NCBI GenBank assembly: GCA_002379425.1
Contig: DFTH01000014.1
Coordinates: 62,547-126,546, forward strand
DNA from: Prevotella sp. UBA4217
GTDB lineage: Bacteria > Bacteroidota > Bacteroidia > Bacteroidales > Bacteroidaceae
Reading direction: 5' to 3'
Length of the DNA stretch: 64,000 nucleotides
Below, one piece after another: positions 34,334-42,292 of this stretch (positions are counted from its first letter, which is position 1; every line of letters begins with the position of its first letter). Below the pieces are notes generated by a model that worked only from the letters and a program-made list of their open reading frames with translations, had not been told where the DNA came from and ran no database searches. The position numbers and the translations under genes are program-made.

Positions 34334-35482
34334 TTACAGGCCCTTGGCAGACATCAGCAGATCGACGAGGGGCTTGTCCTTGAAGTCGTTCTTCTGCTGG
34401 TCCCAGAAGCCGAAGTCGGCATCATAGCACCAGGTGGTCCAGGCGATGCCCGACTCATCGAAGACCTCCAGCATATCCTTCGTCCACTTATAGGCCAGTT
34501 CACGATCTACGGGCTCATACACGCCCCACTCGCCACAGAACAACTGCAGGTCGTACTTCTTGGCAGCCTCGATGGCATCCTTGAAGTCAGCGCGGATATG
34601 GTCGATGTTCCATTCTTCCTTGGTATAGGGCTCTATCAGCGGCTTGATGGAGTCGGGCGTAGCCTCATAGTCTTCCTTCGACACGAGCACGCCAGGATAG
34701 TTGATCTTGCCCTTGTAGTCGCGAGTAGGCGTCCACCAGGCACCATAGTGGGTGAGCAGCATGGGATTATAGTAGTGGAAGGAGAGCACGATGTTCTTGT
34801 CGCCCTCGGGCACCTTGAGGTACTTCATCGTCTCGTAGCCCTGCCAGCGGTTGGAGCCGATGACGAGCGTGCGCTGCGGCTCGCGCTCGCGGAGGGCCTT
34901 GTGCACCTTGGCCACCAACTGGTTCCACTGCTCGTGATCGTCGGCCACGGGCTCGTTCATGAACTCGTAGGCCACGGAGTCGTTGCTGTAGCCCTTCAGC
35001 ACGTCCGACAACTGATACCACAGGTTGATCAGGTCCTGCTGGGCCTTCTCCGAGGTGAAGAGCGTATTGGCAGCCTGACCGCTCTCGTTGACGGCATTGA
35101 AGTAGTGGGAGCGGATGATATGCAGATCGACGATGGCGCGCAAATGGTGCTTGCCAGCCCAGTCCAGCGCATTGGTCAGCAGTTCCCAGGCCTCAGGCAG
35201 TTTGTTGCCCTCCTCATCCCAGAACTGCACCTCGTCGATGGGGATGCGCACGAAGTCGAATCCCAGTGAGTCGAGGCGTGCGAAGTCGGCCTCCTTGATA
35301 TGGTTCTTGCGTGCCTCGCCACGCTCCTCCGACTGCGAGAGCCAGTGACTCACGTTCGTACCTCGCTTGATGCGAAAATTATTCACTGTCTGTCCTGCCT
35401 CTTTCTTTCCAGAGCAGGCGCCAAGCGTCAGCACCGCTATCGCGATGAGCGCCAATGGGATAAAAATCTTTCTCATATTCAT
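34334..35482 (-). CDS. GH5-family glycanase lipoprotein
   Basis: A 382-residue lipoprotein glycoside hydrolase. The lipobox LTLGAC places the lipid on C23. The GH5 barrel shows RGTNVSHWLSQ near 40, DFVRIPIDEVQFW near 76, acid/base E177 in YEFMNEPV, and nucleophile E318 in LFCGEWGVYEP. It should cut a beta-1,4 glucan or mannan, with membrane anchoring placing it at the cell surface or periplasm. The exact substrate needs subfamily placement. Single gene with its own promoter; a second ATG two codons in (35476) is also possible. Confidence 0.9.
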   Translation of the reverse strand: MNMRKIFIPLALIAIAVLTLGACSGKKEAGQTVNNFRIKRGTNVSHWLSQSEERGEARKNHIKEADFARLDSLGFDFVRIPIDEVQFWDEEGNKLPEAWELLTNALDWAGKHHLRAIVDLHIIRSHYFNAVNESGQAANTLFTSEKAQQDLINLWYQLSDVLKGYSNDSVAYEFMNEPVADDHEQWNQLVAKVHKALREREPQRTLVIGSNRWQGYETMKYLKVPEGDKNIVLSFHYYNPMLLTHYGAWWTPTRDYKGKINYPGVLVSKEDYEATPDSIKPLIEPYTKEEWNIDHIRADFKDAIEAAKKYDLQLFCGEWGVYEPVDRELAYKWTKDMLEVFDESGIAWTTWCYDADFGFWDQQKNDFKDKPLVDLLMSAKGL

Positions 35483-35533
35483 TTTAGGAAAAGTTATTGT
35501 CTGTCAGTGATCCTGGCACAGCCTTTGTTGCTG

Positions 35534-35541
35534 CAAAAGTA
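35534..35541 (-). promoter_or_regulatory. -7 promoter box for the GH5 gene
   Basis: TACTTTTG on the minus strand, 51 bases before the start at 35482. Confidence 0.5.
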
Positions 35542-35605
35542 TGCATAAATCCTCAAACAGCCAAATTTTTCCGTTTTTTTCTTTTCCTGCCTCAAAAACT
35601 TTTCC

Positions 35606-35613
35606 TACCTTTG
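35606..35613 (+). promoter_or_regulatory. -7 promoter box for the DUF554 gene
   Basis: TACCTTTG ends 5 bases before the ATG at 35619, so the message is probably almost leaderless. It also shows that the longer upstream open frame is not used. Confidence 0.65.
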
Positions 35614-35618
35614 CAGCC

Positions 35619-36311
35619 ATGATAGGAACGATAGTCAACACATGCACCATCATTGCTGGTTCTATACTAGGCGCTTTACTCAATCGCGGCATCAAGGATC
35701 GCTATAAGGAGGTACTCTATACAGGTCTTGGCCTGGCATCGCTCGCCATCGGCCTCAACGCCACCATCACCAACCTGCCCAAGAGCCAGTACCCCGTGCT
35801 CTTCATCGTAGCACTGGCCGTTGGCGGCATCCTCGGCACGAGGCTCGACATCGACGGGCGCTTCAAGCGACTCGTCAACAAGCGCTCGAAAGGCCAGGGC
35901 GAAGCCAGACTCGGCGACGGACTCAGTACGGCCATCCTCCTCTACTGCATCGGCCCCCTGTCGATGCTGGGGCCAGTGATCTCTGCCCTGAAGGGCGACC
36001 ACACCTTCCTCTTCACCAACGCCACGCTCGACTTCGTCAGCAGCACCATCTTCGCCTCTACATACGGGCTGGGCATGGTACTGGCCGCCCCAGTGCTGTT
36101 CCTCTGGCAAGGCATGTTCTACATGGTTGCCCAGATCAGCAGCACGGCCATCAGCGATGCCCTCATGGCCGAACTCCTCATCGTGGGCGGACTGATGATC
36201 ACAGGCAGTGGTCTCGGCCTGCTCAACCTCAAGGACTGCAAGACGCTCAACCTCCTGCCGTCTCTTCTCGTCCCCGTCATCTGGTTCCTCATTATAAGCA
36301 TCTGTAAATAA
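35619..36311 (+). CDS. DUF554 membrane protein
   Basis: A 230-residue inner-membrane protein starting MIGTIVNTCTIIAGSILGAL. The DUF554 hallmarks are visible: the N-terminal G..VNT...I.GS.LG.L pattern, GLGLASLAIGLNATI, LAVGGILGTRLDID, the central LLYCIGPLSMLGPVI and the C-terminal MITGSGLGLLNLKD. About six to seven membrane segments. It is a transporter-like family of unknown substrate. Confidence 0.9.
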   Translation: MIGTIVNTCTIIAGSILGALLNRGIKDRYKEVLYTGLGLASLAIGLNATITNLPKSQYPVLFIVALAVGGILGTRLDIDGRFKRLVNKRSKGQGEARLGDGLSTAILLYCIGPLSMLGPVISALKGDHTFLFTNATLDFVSSTIFASTYGLGMVLAAPVLFLWQGMFYMVAQISSTAISDALMAELLIVGGLMITGSGLGLLNLKDCKTLNLLPSLLVPVIWFLIISICK

Positions 36312-36339
36312 GAAGATGTCTAACATTTTTTTCTTTCAT

Positions 36340-37461
36340 TCAATCTTTTCTCAGCCACATAGAAAAGAACTTGTCATAAACTTCATAGACACCAAGGGTT
36401 GATGTGACAAATCCCTTTTCAAGCAACCCTTTGATAGCCGACTGCACGCTGCTTGTTGAAGGCAGGTGCCAGCGACGGATAAACTCTGCCGAAGTGATGG
36501 CAGTAGCCTTGCCAGCCTTGCTGATAGCCACTAACAGCATTTTCTGCTTGGGAGGAAGTTGGAAAAGCATCGATTGGTAATTGAATTCATTAGCTTTCAG
36601 GATATTGCTGATTGCCAAATCTATCATCTCCACAGTACTATTTGAGCCAGGCGAGGAAATAGCAAAGAGTTCATTCATAACCCGCTGTACATACCAAGTG
36701 ACACCCTCAAAGCGCTGATAGACTGCCTGGAACACAATGGCGGGAAGAGCCTTGTCGGCTGCCTTGAAATGATTCTGGGCAAACAGACAGTATTTTTCCA
36801 TCGGGATACAGTCAAGATTCATCATCGAGGTGCTTTGGTAGAAGGGCCTGGCTGGACTATTGAACATCTCGGCCATCATGGAACGCTGTGAGCCCGCAAA
36901 GATAAAGTTGGCATTACGACAATGCTGTACAAAGGTGCGAAGCAAGGCTTCGGTGTTGCCATCAGGGTATTGGCTAACGGATTGGAACTCATCGATCGCA
37001 ACGATACATGGCTTATCGGCAGACTCTATGTATTGGAAAATCTCTTCAAGTGTCACCCGTGGGGTATGAATATCACCAACCTCCACATTCCATGAAGGGT
37101 TGCCCATGTAGTCGAAAGATATGCCGCTGCGGATGGAGGCCAGGACATCTGTAAACTTCCTCATCACCTTGGCTCCCCAAGGCCGTAAACACGAAACCAT
37201 GCTGCTCCCCATTGCCATAATCATATCCTCCATGTTCTTGGTGGCATAAATGTCAATCAGGAAGGTATAGTATTTCTTTCTGACCTTTGGCAGATGATAA
37301 AGGTTCTCTATGAGCCCCGTCTTTCCTATGCGACGCGGAGCTATCAGCGCTACATTATTGCCATTCTCTATCAGTCGTAACAACTGACTGGTCTCGTCTT
37401 TACGGTCACAGAAATACTCTTCCGATTCGTAGCCATACAGGATGAAGGGATTATTTATCAT
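36340..37461 (-). CDS. AAA-family ATP-binding protein (archaeal-type ATPase class)
   Basis: A 373-residue ATPase common in Bacteroidales accessory regions. It opens NPFILYGYESEEYFCDRKDE, with Walker A APRRIGKTGLI near residue 41 and Walker B CIVAIDEFQSV near 153. A sensor-like segment FIFAGSQRSMM lies near 191, and the C-terminal 80 residues form a likely winged-helix (SAEFIRRWHLPSTSSVQSAIKGLLEKG). The cellular role of this family is unclear. Own promoter at 37484-37491. The downstream side (leftward) is 28 bases from the converging DUF554 gene. Confidence 0.85.
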   Translation of the reverse strand: MINNPFILYGYESEEYFCDRKDETSQLLRLIENGNNVALIAPRRIGKTGLIENLYHLPKVRKKYYTFLIDIYATKNMEDMIMAMGSSMVSCLRPWGAKVMRKFTDVLASIRSGISFDYMGNPSWNVEVGDIHTPRVTLEEIFQYIESADKPCIVAIDEFQSVSQYPDGNTEALLRTFVQHCRNANFIFAGSQRSMMAEMFNSPARPFYQSTSMMNLDCIPMEKYCLFAQNHFKAADKALPAIVFQAVYQRFEGVTWYVQRVMNELFAISSPGSNSTVEMIDLAISNILKANEFNYQSMLFQLPPKQKMLLVAISKAGKATAITSAEFIRRWHLPSTSSVQSAIKGLLEKGFVTSTLGVYEVYDKFFSMWLRKD

Positions 37462-37483
37462 ACGCTAGTCTCTTTTCTGCACA

Positions 37484-37491
37484 CAAAGATA
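37484..37491 (-). promoter_or_regulatory. -7 promoter box for the ATPase gene
   Basis: TATCTTTG on the minus strand, 22 bases before the start at 37461. Confidence 0.6.
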
Positions 37492-37680
37492 ATTATTATA
37501 CTTTGATTATTATGCTATAATAATTATTTTATAATAATCTTTAACAGATATTATCTGCTGGAGACTATTATCGTTGCATTAGGTCTGACGGTAGAATTGA
37601 CACCAGCAGTTTAAAATCTATTATTTCAAAATTTCGGCAGGAATCCCCAAAGATTTCCTGCCATTTTCTTTTCAGTTTCA
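37492..37680. other. AT-rich intergenic stretch
   Basis: The first part (37490-37550) is a run of ATTATTA-type near-palindromes. No gene, RNA or clear terminator recognised. Confidence 0.4.
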
Positions 37681-37777
37681 AAAACTTTTCTTATCTTTAT
37701 CCCGTCTTTACTCTCTGAAGCAGAAAGCCATAGGCCGAAGCGGAGTGGGGTGGGGACCTAATTTATAGGAAAGCGTT

Positions 37778-37799
37778 ATCTTACGCTTTGTCAACCTCC
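37778..37799. other. Small hairpin in the repeat island
   Basis: AAAGCGT and ACGCTTT form a perfect 7-bp stem around TATCTT. It precedes a 39-codon open frame at 37806. Confidence 0.45.
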
Positions 37800-37805
37800 T
37801 TTATT

Positions 37806-37925
37806 ATGAAACGAACACAACAAATTCAAATGAAGAACGGTGGCCCATACAAACCTTATGCCATCATCGACCAATACGCTTTTGAGAACAATGTTAGTAA
37901 ACTACAAAAAGGAACTCCGCTTTAA
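37806..37925 (+). CDS. Candidate small ORF (39 residues)
   Basis: Starts MKRTQQIQMKNGGPYKPYAI and ends KLQKGTPL. No family recognised. It has an unremarkable composition, an upstream hairpin and a weak box TATCTTTA at 37692. It could be a small protein or the remnant of a longer gene in a degraded island. Confidence 0.3.
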   Translation: MKRTQQIQMKNGGPYKPYAIIDQYAFENNVSKLQKGTPL

Positions 37926-38028
37926 TGGCCTTGCTTGCCGTACCAAACGGGGCTATCCATCTGAAGCGGAGTTTAAAAGTGCTTCTATTTTAATGGGTCA
38001 CTTGCCGTACCAAACGGGGTTCCCATCC
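37921..38028. repeat. Two direct repeats of about 40 bp
   Basis: Copies at 37921-37961 and 37989-38028 share TTTAATGG, the identical 19-mer CTTGCCGTACCAAACGGGG (37934-37952, 38001-38019) and a CCATC end. The first copy is also framed by inverted arms AACTCCGCTT (37913-37922) and AAGCGGAGTT (37964-37973). Read leftward, both copies encode PRLVRQ. Confidence 0.65.
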
Positions 38029-38046
38029 TAAATAGGTTCCTTTCAT
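37990..38046 (-). CDS. Candidate 18-residue leaderless micro-ORF
   Basis: Encodes MKGTYLGWEPRLVRQVTH. A perfect -7 box TATCTTTG ends 4 bases before its ATG, the same spacing seen for other apparently leaderless genes here. It reads through one copy of the direct repeat. Whether it is translated is unknown. Confidence 0.3.
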   Translation of the reverse strand: MKGTYLGWEPRLVRQVTH

Positions 38047-38258
38047 GCTGCAAAGATAGAAACTTTTCCTTTACCCTCCAAATATTTCTTCGCTTTTTTC
38101 CCCATAAAATGGTTTTTCACGTAATTTCTTCCTAAAACTGGGCTATTCAGGTCTATCAGGCCTTCTTCCTGTCTATTACAAAGTATGTCTCCAGATTTCG
38201 CCTTCAACTCTTCCTGCTGGTCAGTGAGTATGAATTCCAAAGTTCTTTTATCTATCAT
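38043..38258 (-). pseudogene. Truncated AAA_14/DUF4143 ATPase, N-terminal fragment
   Basis: The 71-residue frame begins MIDKRTLEFILTDQQEELKA and continues to EEGLIDLNSP, the standard N-terminus of Bacteroidales AAA_14/DUF4143 ATPases, which normally run about 400 residues. Exactly before the point where the Walker A segment (VIGVRRSGKST type) should follow, the sequence switches to unrelated residues and stops. The whole catalytic part is missing. This is a deletion remnant. Confidence 0.7.
38051..38058 (-). promoter_or_regulatory. -7 promoter-like box firing into the repeat island
   Basis: TATCTTTG on the minus strand, located at the 3' end of the truncated ATPase fragment. It would drive leftward transcription of the repeat pair. 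Confidence 0.45.
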
Positions 38259-38350
38259 CGCTATCTATGTTTTATGGGGGCAAAGATACGAAAATATTTC
38301 CTAAAATGCGATATTTTACAATTTTCCCCTGCGAGCCTTAGCAATTTTTA

Positions 38351-38452
38351 CTACAATCTGACCTCAATCTTTCCCTGAGCACAATAGTTACGAACTGTGC
38401 GCTCAGAAACACCATGCTTTTCTGCAAACTGAATGACTGATATATACTCCAT
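38351..38452 (-). pseudogene. Truncated helix-turn-helix protein
   Basis: A 33-residue frame starting MEYISVIQFAEKHGVSERTV and continuing RNYCAQGKIE matches the N-terminus of the small excisionase-like HTH proteins that often precede Fic-type genes in Bacteroidales. After KIE it stops (VRL, stop) where family members continue with a GKTWNIP-type wing. No Fic gene follows. Together with the ATPase fragment it marks a decayed accessory island. Confidence 0.6.
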
Positions 38453-38509
38453 ATTCTATGCTATCGGCAAGTTCTTGGCCGAATATTTGGCGGTTAGAGC
38501 AAAATGGGG

Positions 38510-38517
38510 TAATTTTG
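38510..38517 (+). promoter_or_regulatory. -7 promoter box for the EamA transporter
   Basis: TAATTTTG, 10 bases before the ATG at 38528. Confidence 0.6.
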
Positions 38518-38527
38518 CAGCGCTTTT

Positions 38528-39502
38528 ATGAATATGGATAATCAGAACAATAGTCGTCCGCTGATAGCCCATCTGTCGATGTTCGGCGCCTGTGCAGGCT
38601 GGGGACTGATGGCACCCGTGGGCAAGGATGCCATGACGCATGGCATCGACGGCATCACGATGGTCAGTTTCAGGGTCTTGGGCGCCTGTCTGCTCTTCTG
38701 GCTGGCCTCACGCTTTGCCCCTAAAGAGGAAGTGCCGCTGAAAGATAAGTTGATGTTTATTGGGGCTGCCCTGCTGGGACTGGTGTTCAACCAGTGCTGC
38801 TACACCATCGGCCTGAGCATCACGTCGCCCATCAACGCCTCGATCGTCACTACATCGATGCCGATCTTCGCCATGCTGTTGTCGGCCCTGATCCTGAAGG
38901 AGCCGATAACGGGTAAGAAGGCTTTGGGCGTGATGATGGGCTGCAGTGGAGCCTTGATACTGATCCTGACGAGCGCTGCCCACGCAGACAGTAAGGTGGG
39001 TGACATACGAGGCGACTTGCTCTGTCTGTTTGCCCAGTTCTCGTTCGCCCTCTACCTGTCGCTCTTCAATCCGCTCATCAGGCGCTACAATGTCTTCACG
39101 ATCAACAAATACATGTTCTCCTGGGCCACATTGATCCTTTTGCCCTTCACATTCTCCCACGTCAGCGAAGTGGTGTCTCAGCCTATCGCGATGAAGACCT
39201 GGTGGGAAGTGGCCTACGTCGTGTGTATCGGCACTTTTATCTGTTATATCCTCACGATGATTGGACAGCGCACCCTGCGCCCCACGGTGGTCTCCGTCTA
39301 TAACTATGTGCAGCCGATTGTCTCTGTGGGAGCCTCTCTGCTGATGGGTGTAGGCATCCTGAAGCCTACCCATGCCCTGGCCGTTGTCCTTGTGTTCAGC
39401 GGTGTCTGGCTGGTCATCAAGTCGAAGTCCAGAAGGGATGTAGAGCGCCAGAAGGACTATTCAGAATCTTTCGTCTCGAAGGGGAAGAGCGTCCAGCGAT
39501 AG
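38528..39502 (+). CDS. DMT-family transporter (EamA)
   Basis: A 324-residue inner-membrane protein with ten membrane helices in two EamA repeats. Typical segments are GACAGWGLMAPVGKDAM near residue 14, the end-of-repeat-1 helix PINASIVTTSMPIFAMLLSALILKEPI, and the equivalent in repeat 2, PTVVSVYNYVQPIVSV. It is a drug/metabolite exporter of unknown substrate. The last 46 bases overlap the 3' end of the convergent FNT gene. Confidence 0.9.
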   Translation: MNMDNQNNSRPLIAHLSMFGACAGWGLMAPVGKDAMTHGIDGITMVSFRVLGACLLFWLASRFAPKEEVPLKDKLMFIGAALLGLVFNQCCYTIGLSITSPINASIVTTSMPIFAMLLSALILKEPITGKKALGVMMGCSGALILILTSAAHADSKVGDIRGDLLCLFAQFSFALYLSLFNPLIRRYNVFTINKYMFSWATLILLPFTFSHVSEVVSQPIAMKTWWEVAYVVCIGTFICYILTMIGQRTLRPTVVSVYNYVQPIVSVGASLLMGVGILKPTHALAVVLVFSGVWLVIKSKSRRDVERQKDYSESFVSKGKSVQR

Positions 39503-40062
39503 AGGTTGCAACCCACGAAGTTGCCCAGCACCTCACAGACATAGACCACGAGGACACTCGTCTGCAATACCTGTTCCGATGGAGAGACAAGGAAATAGAA
39601 GGCATCGGCGATGGAGTGGGCAAAGCCGCAGAGGATGAAGACTGGCACGCCCAACAGCAGCGGCAGCATCTTTCCCTTGCGGGCGAACTCCACTGCCGTC
39701 GTCATGATGAATCCGCAACCAATAGCCAGCAGGAAACAGGCAAAGGGGCCCTTCGCTAAGCGGCCTGCAAGGATTTTCGAGGCTGGTTCGATACAGTCGG
39801 GCTGTGCGTAGGCAATGAGCCAGGCCGTCAACAGACAGCCTACAATATTCCCCAACAGCACGAGGCACAGCATCGCCCAGTCGCCCTTCAGGCGGATAAA
39901 GCCTGCCGTACCAGTATAGAGTTTCAGGCCATAATACACCACCGTCGTCAGTCCGAAGGCAAACAGTACGGCACCAGCCACACCACCCACTCTCAGGTTG
40001 ACTACGCAACCAATGGAAATACAAATGCCAGCCAAGATGGCCAACGGCAGAATCTTCTTCAT
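39457..40062 (-). CDS. Formate/nitrite transporter family protein
   Basis: A 201-residue membrane protein with six hydrophobic segments in the FNT pattern: ILAGICISIGCVVNLRVGG (helix 1), LVLLGNIVGCLLTAWLI (the Asn-X-X-Gly helix), IGCGFIMTTAVEFARKGK, and VCEVLGNFVGCNLYRW at the C-terminus. It is shorter than FocA/NirC (about 280) so the family call is reasonably but not fully secure; the cargo is likely formate or another small anion. Own promoter at 40092-40099. Confidence 0.8.
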   Translation of the reverse strand: MKKILPLAILAGICISIGCVVNLRVGGVAGAVLFAFGLTTVVYYGLKLYTGTAGFIRLKGDWAMLCLVLLGNIVGCLLTAWLIAYAQPDCIEPASKILAGRLAKGPFACFLLAIGCGFIMTTAVEFARKGKMLPLLLGVPVFILCGFAHSIADAFYFLVSPSEQVLQTSVLVVYVCEVLGNFVGCNLYRWTLFPFETKDSE

Positions 40063-40091
40063 CTGTTATTCTAATAAAAAAGTGTTGGCTG

Positions 40092-40099
40092 CAAAGGTA
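40092..40099 (-). promoter_or_regulatory. -7 promoter box for the FNT gene
   Basis: TACCTTTG on the minus strand, 29 bases before the start at 40062. Confidence 0.6.
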
Positions 40100-40160
40100 G
40101 GCAAATCTCGTCATAGTGCCAAAGATTTAGCAAATATTTTGCTGAACCAACAAAAAATCG

Positions 40161-40168
40161 TACCTTTG
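40161..40168 (+). promoter_or_regulatory. -7 promoter box for the B3/B4 gene
   Basis: TACCTTTG ends 5 bases before the ATG at 40174, again an almost leaderless arrangement. Confidence 0.65.
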
Positions 40169-40173
40169 CAGGC

Positions 40174-40839
40174 ATGAATATCATCGTATCAAAGGAGATT
40201 GAGCAGGTATGCCCCACGTTTGTGGGAGCCTGCGTGGAGGCGAATGTGATGAACACGCCCTATAGCGAGGAACTGTGGCAGGAGATCGGCGCCCTGTGCG
40301 AGCACTACAGGCAGACCCTCACGACAGAGACACTGAAGGAGATGAGCAGCATCGCCGCCACACGCAGCGTGTATAAGGCCTGCGGCAAGGATCCCTCGCG
40401 CTATCGCCCTGCTTCAGAAGCCCTCATCCGCAGGGCCCTGCAGGGGAAGTCGCTCTACCAGATAGACACACTGGTGGATCTCATCAACCTTGCCTCCATC
40501 GCATACGGCTACAGCATTGGCGGCTTTGATGCAGACAAGTTCAAGGGCGACACCCTGACCTTAGGCATAGGTCGCGAGGGAGAGCCCTACGAGGGTATTG
40601 GCCGAGGGATGATCAACATCCACGGCCTGCCTGTCTATCGCGACGCTGAGGGTGGGGTAGGGACGCCCACCAGCGACAATGAGCGTACGAAGATTGAACT
40701 CAAGACCACCCACCTTGTGGTGCTCATCAATGGTTACGACGGCAACGAAGAGCGCGTCGTGGCCAATGCCCGCTTCATCCAGGACCTGCTGCGCAAATAC
40801 TGTCAGAGCGACGGCGGGCAATACACCCTTTACCGATAA
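40174..40839 (+). CDS. B3/B4 tRNA-binding domain protein
   Basis: A 221-residue stand-alone B3/B4 domain, the fold that edits mischarged Tyr-tRNA in the beta chain of phenylalanyl-tRNA synthetase. Family segments: TRSVYKACGKDPSRYRPASEAL near residue 67, IDTLVDLINLASIAYGYSIGGFD near 98, and the later GEGIGRG-type YEGIGRGMINIHGLPVYRD near 139. Free-standing versions are thought to deacylate or check tRNAs or small molecules; function unproven. Two apparent accessory membrane genes follow in the same direction. Confidence 0.85.
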   Translation: MNIIVSKEIEQVCPTFVGACVEANVMNTPYSEELWQEIGALCEHYRQTLTTETLKEMSSIAATRSVYKACGKDPSRYRPASEALIRRALQGKSLYQIDTLVDLINLASIAYGYSIGGFDADKFKGDTLTLGIGREGEPYEGIGRGMINIHGLPVYRDAEGGVGTPTSDNERTKIELKTTHLVVLINGYDGNEERVVANARFIQDLLRKYCQSDGGQYTLYR

Positions 40840-40859
40840 TTAAAACAGATAAGTTAGTA

Positions 40860-41828
40860 ATGGAAAAGAAGGAGAAATACAGACAATTCAGGAATTGGCA
40901 GCACCAGCCTCATCAGGTGGCGCCACTCTCAGAGGAAATGCACGAGTGCTCTACCTGCGGCACGCATTTCCAAGGCAACTATTGTCCCCGTTGCGGACAG
41001 TCGGCCAGGATAGGCCGCTACTCCTTCAAGAAGGCCTTCCTGCTGTTTCTCGATGTCTGGGGCGTAGGCAACCGCGGCATGTTCCGCTCCATCCGCGACC
41101 TGATACTGCGACCCGGCTACATGATCCGCGACTACCTCAGAGGCATGCAGATGGCCTATTTCCCACCCTTCAAGATGCTCTTCCTGCTATGCACACTATC
41201 GATTGTGGTAGATTCAGGCTTGAACATCAAGGGGGTAAACCTCTTCAAAGAAGAACAAGAGGAGATGATGAGACAAACAAAACAGACCTTGGCTAAGCAG
41301 AAGCAAACTGAAGCCCAAGAGGAAAAGGCTGAAGAAAAGAGCGACAAGCCACTCACCGCTGAGGAAAGCAAAAGAAAGAAGAAAAAAGAAGAATTCATGC
41401 GCATGTGGAATTCTGGAGACTTACTCAACAATGCTTCCCAGTGGGCTGACAAGAATATCTCGCTGGTGTATCTCGCTGGTCTGCTGATCTTCTCAGTGCC
41501 ACTATGGCTGTTGTTCCGACATAGTCCCAACATACCAGACCTACACCTCTCAGAGTGCTTCGTGGCGATGACCTATATCACCGACATGATTCTCATCTAC
41601 AGCATCATCCTCACAGCACTGTGGCCCAGTAACAGTAACATGGCAGACTATATCTTCACCGTTCTGGTCCTGCCAATGATCATCGTCCCCATCAAGCAAC
41701 TGTCGGGCTACAGTTACTGGAGCACCATCTGGCGAACCATCGCGGCCGTCATTCCCTTCGTTATCATATACATGGTGCTAATCGTAGTCATCGTCTTAAC
41801 TTATGCCTTCATCTATATCAACTATTAG
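40860..41828 (+). CDS. DUF3667 membrane protein with zinc ribbon
   Basis: A 322-residue protein. A zinc-ribbon CSTCGTHFQGNYCPRCGQ (two CXXC pairs, residues 30-47) is followed by the DUF3667 core (RYSFKKAFLLFLDVWGVGNRGMF, LILRPGYMIRDYLRGMQMAYF) and four or five membrane helices. A charged Lys/Glu-rich cytoplasmic stretch covers about residues 130-180. The family is common in Bacteroidota and its function is unknown. The next gene starts 1 base after the stop. Confidence 0.88.
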   Translation: MEKKEKYRQFRNWQHQPHQVAPLSEEMHECSTCGTHFQGNYCPRCGQSARIGRYSFKKAFLLFLDVWGVGNRGMFRSIRDLILRPGYMIRDYLRGMQMAYFPPFKMLFLLCTLSIVVDSGLNIKGVNLFKEEQEEMMRQTKQTLAKQKQTEAQEEKAEEKSDKPLTAEESKRKKKKEEFMRMWNSGDLLNNASQWADKNISLVYLAGLLIFSVPLWLLFRHSPNIPDLHLSECFVAMTYITDMILIYSIILTALWPSNSNMADYIFTVLVLPMIIVPIKQLSGYSYWSTIWRTIAAVIPFVIIYMVLIVVIVLTYAFIYINY

Positions 41829-41829
41829 T

Positions 41830-42216
41830 ATGAATGATCCTTATAAGCCAATAAAGAAACCCAGCGGATGCTGGAAGTGGTCTGGTTGTATGCTGACGAT
41901 AGTCAGTGCGTTGCTGATTGCTTTCTTCGTGTGGATGATTGTCGATAGCGAAAGGGAGATGGACAAGAGTCGTCAGGAATTTACTGCCTCGCAGATAGAG
42001 TATGAGGAAGCATTGAAGGCTTATGAAGCCGACTCTTTACACCTTGAAAAGCCGGAATTTCATCCACGAGGTCACATAGGAGTCAATATCGGTGCTGCTT
42101 TCCTTGTGGTGTTCATCTTGTTTTTGCTGATACCTTTTGGTATAGGCTTGTTGATACTGCTCTATTATTGGCTGAAGTATCGCAAGTGGCGAAATCATGA
42201 ATTAATCCCAAAATAA
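41830..42216 (+). CDS. Small two-helix membrane protein
   Basis: A 128-residue protein (start MNDPYKPIKKPSGCWKW) with one membrane helix near residues 18-38, a 45-residue charged external or periplasmic loop (EREMDKSRQEFTASQIEYEE) and a second helix pair near 84-115. No family recognised. The 1-base spacing to the DUF3667 gene suggests one transcript and a shared function. Confidence 0.6.
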   Translation: MNDPYKPIKKPSGCWKWSGCMLTIVSALLIAFFVWMIVDSEREMDKSRQEFTASQIEYEEALKAYEADSLHLEKPEFHPRGHIGVNIGAAFLVVFILFLLIPFGIGLLILLYYWLKYRKWRNHELIPK

Positions 42217-42240
42217 TTTGGCATTCTGCTCACTTATTCG

Positions 42241-42248
42241 TATCTTTG
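42241..42248 (+). promoter_or_regulatory. -7 promoter box for the leuS operon
   Basis: TATCTTTG, 44 bases before the leuS ATG. Confidence 0.6.
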
Positions 42249-42292
42249 CAGCCCAAATATAATGTACGGAAACAATAAATAACGAAAATACA

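Noticed and set aside
37840..38031. 63-codon open frame across the direct repeats
   Set aside because: It starts inside a better placed small ORF and just translates the repeats; kept only as a repeat observation.
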